22,375 nt of DNA, taken from contig JAUXAJ010000044.1 of NCBI GenBank assembly GCA_030620005.1, positions 1 to 22,375 on the forward strand, in the 5' to 3' direction. A program made the translations under genes and the position numbers. The stretch is from Promethearchaeota archaeon. Lineage in GTDB: Archaea; Asgardarchaeota; Lokiarchaeia; Sigynarchaeales; SOKP01. Position 1 is the stretch's first letter. Each line of letters begins with the position of its first letter. Shown in pieces: positions 1-6,475 of the stretch. The notes under the pieces were generated by a model, which searched no databases, was not told where the DNA came from, and worked only from the letters and a program-made list of their open reading frames with translations.

Positions 1-136
1 AATAGTATCAACTTATCGTTAAAAATGGGCTGCGTATAGATGTAAAACTAGTACAAATTTTAAAGATACTAAAGTTTTAAATTAATAGAAACAAGATCTT
101 TATTATTCTTTAGAAAAAATTACAAAACTTAAGTTA

Positions 137-146
137 TTTATATAAA
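137..146 (+). promoter_or_regulatory. TATA-like element before the first ORF
   Basis: TTTATATAAA resembles an archaeal TATA box. Its position implies a transcript start around 160-170, nearer to ATG 158 than to TTG 151. The local DNA is so AT-rich that a chance match is possible. Confidence 0.3.
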
Positions 147-150
147 TGCG

Positions 151-588
151 TTGGTTTATGGTAAAGAAAAAAGAATTAAAAGCGATGTGTTATTCACTTT
201 AAAAGTTGGATTAGATCTTGTATTGGATTTTATAGAGATGTTAAAAAGTGAAATGGTCTCATTTCCAAAAGAACCTGAACTAAAAAAAAGTAATAAATTG
301 CAATCAATATATGAAAGAATAATTTGGAATCAATTACTCCCGGATTTAGAAGGTTTGGAAACAAATGGGAATATTAAAGATAAAATAAAAAATCATGTAC
401 AAGAGCTAAAAAAATTTGAATTCTCATTATCCTTAAACAAAATAGAAAGTTATTTGACTGAAATAAGAAACAACCGAATAAAATTGTGGGAAAGTATTTT
501 AATAGATTATTTAGAAAACAAAGAAGAATATGAGAAGAACTTACGAGAGCTGTGTTTTAACAGAGAAAAAACAATAAATTCCTTTTAA
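151..588 (+). CDS. Unrecognised small helical protein
   Basis: I do not recognise this 145-residue protein. It is rich in Lys, Glu and Asn, has no signal peptide or convincing membrane segment, and reads as mostly alpha-helical. The only start in this frame after the upstream stop (TAA at 130-132) is TTG at 151; the first in-frame ATG would drop about 29 residues. ATG codons at 146 and 158 lie one frame away. An extra A in the A6 run at 167-172 would join ATG 158 to this frame, giving a start MVKKKRIKSD, so the true N-terminus is uncertain. A TATA-like TTTATATAAA lies at 137-146, very close to the start. It ends with TAA and is followed by a 180-bp gap. It is the first gene of an accessory-looking region, and no function can be assigned. 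Confidence 0.55.
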   Translation: MVYGKEKRIKSDVLFTLKVGLDLVLDFIEMLKSEMVSFPKEPELKKSNKLQSIYERIIWNQLLPDLEGLETNGNIKDKIKNHVQELKKFEFSLSLNKIESYLTEIRNNRIKLWESILIDYLENKEEYEKNLRELCFNREKTINSF

Positions 589-697
589 AAAACCTTAGTA
601 ATAGGTATATTTTCTTTTTGAAATCTTTGTTTTTCAGCATCAAACGCTCTTCGAGTCTAAATGATATTATAATTCAAGGATAGTATTTTGCAAAACA

Positions 698-705
698 TTT
701 ATAAG
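698..705 (+). promoter_or_regulatory. TATA-like element before the CBS/HEPN-like gene
   Basis: TTTATAAG lies about 70 bp before the GTG start at 769 and would give a leader of roughly 45 nt. It is the best TATA-like match in the 589-768 gap, which otherwise shows nothing recognisable. The assignment rests only on resemblance and position. Confidence 0.3.
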
Positions 706-768
706 CATATTTTATGTCTTGATAATTTATATTATTGTCATAGAATTATTTAACTTTTAAAGACCAAA

Positions 769-1092
769 GTGAAATTCATGAAAAGATTTAATTTTAAATA
801 TCGAGATCTTCGCAAAATGTATGAAACACACATTCCTATTGAGGTGATTTCTGAAATTTTTGAGAATATTGATATTAAGGAACAAGATTATCGAGAAAAA
901 GCATTGAAGATTATGGATAAGAAAAAATTTGATGTATACGGATTATCTGAAGATGGTATTATTAAAAAGATTCTTAGTATTGACGGAAAAGAGAAAATCA
1001 TTGAAAAAAATGAAATATTATATAATAATACTCCGTTAATTGATGTCCTATATAAAATGCGGGACAAAAAAAGATTTTTTATAATAGATTAG
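769..1092 (+). CDS. CBS-domain-like N-terminal part of an amber-split gene
   Basis: This 107-residue reading frame begins at GTG 769 (ATG 778 is an alternative) and ends at TAG 1090-1092. Residues from about 45 on (FDVYGLSEDGIIKKIL, then TPLIDVLYKMRDKKRFFIID) look like a CBS-type regulatory domain, which usually binds adenine nucleotides. The frame stops just after the conserved-looking strand FFIID, where a CBS domain would normally continue. The next codons, GVISKIVTRSDL, continue that pattern in the same frame, so I read this as the front part of one gene ending at 1554. Seen directly: the in-frame stop and the continuation. Inferred: the CBS assignment, from recall of related proteins. 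If translation ends at 1092, the product would be a truncated domain. Confidence 0.6.
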   Translation: MKFMKRFNFKYRDLRKMYETHIPIEVISEIFENIDIKEQDYREKALKIMDKKKFDVYGLSEDGIIKKILSIDGKEKIIEKNEILYNNTPLIDVLYKMRDKKRFFIID

Positions 1093-1554
1093 GGAGTAAT
1101 AAGTAAAATTGTCACAAGGTCAGATTTACAAAAACCTCCTGTTCTCGTTGTTTTGTTTGGATTAATTTCTATTCTTGAAATGTTCTGTAATGAATTAATT
1201 AAGTTTTATTATCCAAAAGATTCTTGGAAAAATGAAATTAAAAAGCGACGTTTAAGAAATCCTAAGAGGTTTTTTAAAATATTAAGGAAGAGAAAGGAGG
1301 AGATCGAACTATTATATTGTCTTCAGTTAACAGATAAGTTAAATATTGTTTTTAAAACAAATTTAGTATCCAAATTTTTAAATGAATTAGGATATATGTC
1401 AAATAGATCAAAAAAAAAGTTAAAGAGAGAGATTATGGAATTAAGAAATAGTATTGCACATAATCATTTCTTTACAAAGGTAAAATCATGGGAAATCTTT
1501 ACAACTATTGAACTTCTTGAAGAAATATTAGAAAGAATTGAAAATCATATATAG
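1093..1554 (+). pseudogene. HEPN-like C-terminal part of the amber-split CBS gene
   Basis: The frame of the upstream ORF continues after the TAG without a shift to a TAG at 1552-1554. Its first residues, GVISKIVTRSDLQKPP, complete the CBS-like domain and are followed by a helical region. Near the end, ELRNSIAHNH contains R-x4-H (Arg codon 1444-1446, His codon 1459-1461). That is the catalytic signature of HEPN ribonuclease domains, which are common in toxins and defence proteins. A TTG at 1153 could restart translation, but this would leave part of the CBS domain (20 codons after the TAG) untranslated. I read it as the back half of a CBS-HEPN protein of about 261 residues that is now interrupted. 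A decayed gene, a sequence error or stop readthrough would all fit. HEPN nuclease activity is inferred from one short motif. Confidence 0.6.
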
Positions 1555-1677
1555 AATTTAATGTATTCTTATTAAAAAATAACAAATTTATATTACTCAA
1601 AAGATATAAATATTAAAAAAAATATATTTTCTTGACAAAATTATTAATAGAATAATAACATTTATCTTATAGATATT

Positions 1678-2856
1678 ATGTCTAATCCAAATATTAAATT
1701 CGATATGCTTAAAGGTATGAAGAAGGAAGATATTCTAAAGATTTTTATTAACCAGATACCTCCTGGAAGAACTTGGAAATCTCACCTTAAAATTTATATT
1801 GTCCGATCTTATGATTTTTCTCCTTCTGAAATTATTGATTATCTAAAAAAATCCTATTTCAAAAATACTGATATAATCCTCGAGAAATTCATGGAAACTT
1901 TTAAAATTGATGTGGTTCCTTTAAATTCGGATTCATTCCATCTAAAATTGGAACATATTCGTTCAAAAAGGAAATTCCATTTTATTATTTTTACAGATAA
2001 TAAATATTGGACAATCATAACTTTAGTAAAAAAAACGGAAGTAAAAAATACTCTCGTAAGTATTATTAAAAAAATTTCTTATCTTAAATCTCTAAAAATT
2101 ACAACTCGTCATTTGGAAGACCTGATATATGATCAGAACTATGAAAAGGATATTATTGGATTTATTGCGGGTTATAACCCCTACATTGTTAAACCTATAA
2201 GAAAAATAACAATTGATGTTTATGGGGGGGATCTTAAAGATCTTTCAAATATTCGAGACCTATTCTTCGTAGAACCAAAGACTTTTAAATATAGTCTACA
2301 AAATAGTCCTGCTGCAGTAATTGAAGGAAAAATCTTTAACGAGGGTTATTTCACTATGAAATTTGTTGAAAAGGGAAATGAATCATTTGCTATAAAAACT
2401 ATAAATAGATTAGCTAAATCATTCGAAGAGATAGATAAATTATATGAAGATTCTGAGAAATATGAAAATTCTGCAAGGGTATTAGAAAAAGGTAATGGTC
2501 TACTCTTTAATTCAATTTATAGTATTGTTATTAAAGTTAAAAAAAATCGTATTAAAACGAGTAATTGCAGTAAATTAGGAAGAGATCAAACTACTTTTAA
2601 AATAATTAATAATAAAATTATAGAGTATTTCAAAAATCGTCCTAAATACGATATTTATTCTGAAAACCCTTTTTCCCATTTTATATGTGATAAAGATACT
2701 AGAAGTAAAGTACAGGTAACTATTGAACCACAGAATTATAACATTATACTTTATCCTATTAATAAGTGTAGTGGAATAAGCCTAAGAGATATTTGTAATG
2801 GAATTAATAGGGTTGAACACTCCTTTGAATCAATAAACCCTTTTATAATTAATTGA
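1678..2856 (+). CDS. Unrecognised 392-residue protein, first gene of a two-gene unit
   Basis: I do not recognise this protein. It starts at ATG 1678 and ends at TGA. It looks soluble, with alternating beta-rich stretches (HFIIFTDNKYWTIITLV, about residues 98-116) and helical ones (about residues 243-270), and no membrane segment. A run of seven Gs near 2224-2230 lies within the open frame, which stays intact (VYGGDLKD). The PD-(D/E)XK-like gene follows after only 18 bp on the same strand, so the two are probably co-transcribed. With a nuclease-like partner and a HEPN-like gene upstream, a role in DNA recognition or defence is possible, but that is inference from neighbours. No helicase, ATPase or methylase motif was visible. 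Confidence 0.75.
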   Translation: MSNPNIKFDMLKGMKKEDILKIFINQIPPGRTWKSHLKIYIVRSYDFSPSEIIDYLKKSYFKNTDIILEKFMETFKIDVVPLNSDSFHLKLEHIRSKRKFHFIIFTDNKYWTIITLVKKTEVKNTLVSIIKKISYLKSLKITTRHLEDLIYDQNYEKDIIGFIAGYNPYIVKPIRKITIDVYGGDLKDLSNIRDLFFVEPKTFKYSLQNSPAAVIEGKIFNEGYFTMKFVEKGNESFAIKTINRLAKSFEEIDKLYEDSEKYENSARVLEKGNGLLFNSIYSIVIKVKKNRIKTSNCSKLGRDQTTFKIINNKIIEYFKNRPKYDIYSENPFSHFICDKDTRSKVQVTIEPQNYNIILYPINKCSGISLRDICNGINRVEHSFESINPFIIN

Positions 2857-2874
2857 TCAAGAGATTATGAAGAA

Positions 2875-3789
2875 ATGGGCGATTTAGCGTCAGAAATTGG
2901 TGAATTAAAATCCATTAACTATTTTCTTTCTGCAATTAAAGGTTTGCCTGATGCTAACTTGCAACCTTGCTTTAATTCTATTAATTATAAAGTGTCTGCC
3001 TTTCCTAGTTTTAAAATCATTTTAAATGAAAATGGAGTTGAGGTGGAAAAACCTATAACACCTGATTTCCTTCTCTGGAATTTAAACAATAAAATAGCAC
3101 TAATATTTGAAATTAAAGGAGGTAGTTCAGTTGAAGAACAAGATATTGATCAAATTCAAAAATATTTAAATATTCCTATAGACCAAATTCAAGATCGTGT
3201 AAGGAATATTCTTGAAGATCCCTCTATTGAGTTAGAAAATTGTTATGTAGGAATTGTTTATTATGAAGAAACTATTAATAGTTGTCTTCAATCGAATAAT
3301 TGTATCAATAGAATCAATTCAATAAGAAACCATTTTCTTATTTTAAAACAATCTCCAGGAGATAAATTAAAGATAATTAATCCTGAATTTATAACATTTG
3401 ATAATGAACTTCTTACTATATTAACTGATGGAATCCAAATTCCTTTAAATCCTAGAAGATTTATTTATATGACCGAAAACCCATCAATCGAAGGGACAAT
3501 GTGGGCCATTATTAATTATATTCATGATGAATTTTTTAATAGTGACGAAATTGGTGAAATCCAAGTTGATCCAATTCAATTGAGAGATGTTTTCATATAT
3601 TCAATAGTAAAACTAAGAAGAATCAAGAAAGCTTTAGATTATCTTACAGAAATAAATTGCTGTACTAGGCAAACTGACATGTATTACTTTAATTATGATA
3701 ACTTTGATAATCCAGAAGTTTTAAAAGAAAAAATAAAGCAAATAAATACGGGAAAACCACCTCGAATACAGAGAAGATTAAATCCTTAA
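2875..3789 (+). CDS. PD-(D/E)XK nuclease-like protein
   Basis: This 304-residue protein shows the core pattern of restriction-endonuclease-fold nucleases. An N-terminal helix carries acidic residues (SEIGELKSINYFL, about residues 6-18). Pro-Asp follows at 63-64 (TPDFLLW), and then a hydrophobic strand ending in E79-I-K81 (ALIFEIKGG). The PD-to-ExK spacing and the glycines after the Lys fit the family. The C-terminal third (about residues 205-290) is helical and ends in a basic tail; it resembles a winged-helix DNA-binding region, though this is weaker. The ATG lies 18 bp after the stop of the preceding gene, which suggests an operon. A metal-dependent DNA or RNA cleavage role follows from the motif. 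The target and biological role are unknown. Confidence 0.65.
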   Translation: MGDLASEIGELKSINYFLSAIKGLPDANLQPCFNSINYKVSAFPSFKIILNENGVEVEKPITPDFLLWNLNNKIALIFEIKGGSSVEEQDIDQIQKYLNIPIDQIQDRVRNILEDPSIELENCYVGIVYYEETINSCLQSNNCINRINSIRNHFLILKQSPGDKLKIINPEFITFDNELLTILTDGIQIPLNPRRFIYMTENPSIEGTMWAIINYIHDEFFNSDEIGEIQVDPIQLRDVFIYSIVKLRRIKKALDYLTEINCCTRQTDMYYFNYDNFDNPEVLKEKIKQINTGKPPRIQRRLNP

Positions 3790-3792
3790 ATC

Positions 3793-3810
3793 GAAAAAAC
3801 CAGTTTTTTC
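3793..3810 (+). terminator. Possible hairpin terminator after the nuclease-like gene
   Basis: A perfect 8-bp inverted repeat, GAAAAAAC and GTTTTTTC, is separated by two bases and sits four bases after the stop codon. With a loop that short, the innermost pairs would open in RNA. The T6 run inside the right arm could itself act as an archaeal T-rich terminator. Confidence 0.35.
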
Positions 3811-4313
3811 TGGATATAATAAAAGATTAAAGCTTATCCTAATGAATCAGAGAATTGTAAAAGTAGAAGGCGATTCCATTTGAAGTTCCCTACTTTTTTA
3901 AAAATTTTATGAAAAAAAAGTTTTTGATTAAAATTACACTCTTTTAATGTGTTTTTTTACAAGAAAAACAAAGTATGCCGTTAATAAGAATCTAATGCCA
4001 ATTAAGGACTCGTTAACTAATGGTAAATCTACAAAGTCTACTTTAAATACATTATAACAATGTTTGCATTTATTATAATTCAGAAGGAGTTTTTTTATTT
4101 GCTAAAAAGACTATTAGGACAATTAATCTACTTGATTGTTCATATTTCTCAAAAATAAATTTTATGTATTCTGTATTGAGTTTTGTTGAGGTGTTTAGTA
4201 TTATTGAATTTATTATCTTTTTCTGGGTTCTGGTTTTTGCGATACTTCAGCATCCATCCGAAGGCTCCAATATTAGTTAATTTAACTATAATATTTTGAA
4301 AAATCGGATAACC
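3811..4313. other. Intergenic stretch with a possible decayed minus-strand frame
   Basis: No convincing gene is present here. On the minus strand a frame is open for 57 codons, from a TGA (4247-4249) down to a TAA (4073-4075), without a start codon. Its lower half reads like protein: KFIFEKYEQSSRLIVLIVFL, then NKKTPSEL before the stop. This could be the tail of a degraded gene or chance in AT-rich DNA. No tRNA, CRISPR repeat or insertion-sequence ends were seen. Confidence 0.3.
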
Positions 4314-4321
4314 TTTATATA
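4314..4321 (+). promoter_or_regulatory. TATA box of the radical SAM gene
   Basis: TTTATATA lies 45-52 bp before the ATG at 4367, placing transcription start near 4343. A purine-rich AGAGGA at 4353-4358, eight bases before the ATG, fits a Shine-Dalgarno site in the short leader. The spacing of both elements is consistent with a functional archaeal promoter. Confidence 0.55.
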
Positions 4322-4366
4322 CCATGTAGAACTAACATTTTGAAAGAACCTTAGAGGAAAACGGAT

Positions 4367-6370
4367 ATGGCTTATTTTAAGAATGTAATTTTAGTCAAAG
4401 CAGAGGCAGATTTTTTCGATGCCAGCTTTTTTGAGGCAAATATTCCTATTTGTTATCTTGGTGCAGTCATAAAAGATCATGTGAATTCCGTTATAATGCC
4501 CATGGACATGCGCATAGATCTTAAACCATTTGAAAAATTTGAGAATCATTTGGTAAAAATGAAAAAGGAAGGCAATAAGTGTGATCTTGTAGGAATATCA
4601 ACAATGACAGCGTCCTTTCCAAATGCTATAAAACTCGCTAAGATTGCAAAAAAATATGGTGCTCATGTTGTAATGGGAGGGTACCATCCATCTGCGATGT
4701 ATGAAGAAATTTTTGATGTTCCTGAAGTTGATGCTGTTGTTCGTGGAGAAGGAGAAATTACTTTTAAGGAACTCGTTTTAAATGGTCCTTCAACCTTTGT
4801 TAAAGGATTGAGCTTCAGGGATGAAAATGGAATTGTCAAGCATAATCCTGACCGTGAAAAGATAATGGATCTCGACTCGTTACCATTTCCAGATAGAAGC
4901 CTGCGACCAAATAATCCGATATTTAACAAACACGAAGTCATAGTTACATCACGTGGTTGTAATGGTGTTTGTACATTTTGCGCAAATGATGCAGTCCATG
5001 GTCGATGGAGAGGACGTTCACCAGAAAATGTTGTTGCAGAATTGAAAATCTTGCATGAAAAAAATCTTAATCTATCCACAGTCCACATATGGGATGCAAA
5101 TTTCATGCAAGATGGTGAAAGAGTAGACAAAATCATTAATCTCATCAAGGAGAATGATATTCATTTAAAATACTTCTGTGAAATGCGCGTGGATCACATA
5201 AATAAATATCCTGATTTAATTAAAGGATTAGCAGAAATAGGAATGGAATGGATTGCAATTGGTATCGAGAGTCCTAATCAAGAGCGCTTGAAAAAATTGA
5301 AAAAGGGGATTACTATTTCTGGCGTAGAAAAAGCTATCAAAATTTTAACGGATAATAAAATTAATATTGTTGGGTATTTAATGATAGGTGGACCAGACGA
5401 GACGATGGAACAAGTGAAGGAATATCCTGTATATGCGACGAGAGTTGGCGTCGATAAGATCATGTTAGCCATACAAACGCCACATCCGGGAAGCCAGTTG
5501 TTCAAGGACATGAAGGAAGATGGAACCTTAATTTCATATGAATGGGAAAAATACGATATTGGTCATTCAGTAGCAAAATTAAAACATATGACCAACCATG
5601 AATGCGAAGTTCTCATGGATTGGTGTTGGGGTAAGTATTATAGCCCTGAATGGGCATTTTCTCGAGAGAAATCACTAAAAGAAGCGTTTTTTCGTTACTT
5701 GGCTTTTGTTTGGATTGGTTATCCTGGTTTTTTCATTCACGCTCGATCTAAAGAAAATGTCGAAGAAAATTTGAAAGCATATATCTCAGCAATGCGAGGT
5801 TATTACGACTTAAGCAAGTACAAATTTACGGATGTAAAATATCTTGATGACTTAAGGGGGAGTGATTTTCAATTGACTTTTCGTTTCAATGATGGAGAAA
5901 ATATTTCTTTATTGGCTTCAATAGACAAAAGCAGCAAGTTAACAATTGAAATATTTAATGGAAAGAGAAAAGATATTTTTCTCAATTTTACGCTTAAATC
6001 AACTGATCTCATTGATATACTTAAATCTTTACCCCTGCAAGCCACCTCGCTCGTGCATTGGGCGGGTTTCAATTTTAACAACTTGAAAGCAAATATTCAA
6101 GTTTTCAAGACATTCTCTTCCATGGTGGTAAAAGCAGTTAGATTAGACACGATAAATTATAAAAAATTGCCAAAATTTTTTAATGTGATTATAAGATTTT
6201 TCCCCAAGAAATTATATGAATTAATTAGAGAAGAAATCTCAAATTTCAACAATAATGAGAGAAATAGAGCATATCAGGGCAATATGATGAAGAATTTGGC
6301 AAATTCGGCGAAAAATCTTTTATATAAACTAACATTGTTTCCCTTCACGGTTCTCGTTCCTGTTGGATGA
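4367..6370 (+). CDS. B12-binding-type radical SAM protein with lipid-binding-like tail
   Basis: The radical SAM cluster motif is C198-x3-C202-x2-C205 (CNGVCTFC), preceded by SRG. Residues 1 to about 165 have the Rossmann-like arrangement of B12-binding domains, with GGYHPSA and VVRGEGEITF, but no DxHxxG motif, so any cobalamin would bind without that His ligand. The radical SAM barrel runs to about residue 430 and includes IAIGIESPNQERLKKLKKG. Residues from about 498 to 590 (FQLTFRFNDGENISLL through LVHWAGFNFNNLKANI) suggest an SCP2-like lipid-binding fold; this is my inference. The last 75 residues are basic and hydrophobic. Family members often methylate or rearrange unreactive carbons of lipids and cofactors. 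A lipid substrate fits the tail and the nearby isoprenoid genes, but the reaction is unknown. The gene is monocistronic and converges with the next one. Confidence 0.8.
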   Translation: MAYFKNVILVKAEADFFDASFFEANIPICYLGAVIKDHVNSVIMPMDMRIDLKPFEKFENHLVKMKKEGNKCDLVGISTMTASFPNAIKLAKIAKKYGAHVVMGGYHPSAMYEEIFDVPEVDAVVRGEGEITFKELVLNGPSTFVKGLSFRDENGIVKHNPDREKIMDLDSLPFPDRSLRPNNPIFNKHEVIVTSRGCNGVCTFCANDAVHGRWRGRSPENVVAELKILHEKNLNLSTVHIWDANFMQDGERVDKIINLIKENDIHLKYFCEMRVDHINKYPDLIKGLAEIGMEWIAIGIESPNQERLKKLKKGITISGVEKAIKILTDNKINIVGYLMIGGPDETMEQVKEYPVYATRVGVDKIMLAIQTPHPGSQLFKDMKEDGTLISYEWEKYDIGHSVAKLKHMTNHECEVLMDWCWGKYYSPEWAFSREKSLKEAFFRYLAFVWIGYPGFFIHARSKENVEENLKAYISAMRGYYDLSKYKFTDVKYLDDLRGSDFQLTFRFNDGENISLLASIDKSSKLTIEIFNGKRKDIFLNFTLKSTDLIDILKSLPLQATSLVHWAGFNFNNLKANIQVFKTFSSMVVKAVRLDTINYKKLPKFFNVIIRFFPKKLYELIREEISNFNNNERNRAYQGNMMKNLANSAKNLLYKLTLFPFTVLVPVG

Positions 6371-6432
6371 TAATAGATTTCTGACTCTTTACTAAATTAA
6401 TTAAACATTTTTTAAATTTTTTGGCAGTAACT

Positions 6433-6470
6433 AATAAGAAATTCTTTCAATCCTAACAATCCTTCTTATT
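6433..6470. terminator. Possible bidirectional terminator between convergent genes
   Basis: An 8-bp perfect inverted repeat, AATAAGAA and TTCTTATT, with a 22-nt spacer lies in the 105-bp gap between two convergent genes. Two T6 runs occur just before it, around 6410-6422. Chance is possible at this base composition. Confidence 0.3.
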
Positions 6471-6475
6471 TGAAT

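Noticed and set aside
1..39. Tail of an upstream gene (frame 1 open to TAG 37-39)
   Set aside because: Twelve codons without any recognisable pattern cannot be told apart from noncoding DNA.
1090..1092. TAG read as pyrrolysine or another sense codon
   Set aside because: TAG also ends the HMG-CoA synthase gene (17172-17174), where the length and context make it a genuine stop and a second TAG follows two codons later. No pyl gene is visible, so general recoding is not supported by this window.
3841..3882. Tiny plus-strand frame MNQRIVKVEGDSI, resembling a LexA/S24 peptidase VxGDS motif
   Set aside because: Only 13 codons long, with no remaining peptidase sequence around it; best explained by chance.
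4663..5148. Minus-strand open frame of 161 codons
   Set aside because: It lies wholly inside the radical SAM gene, opposite its conserved cysteine motif, and has no family-like pattern.
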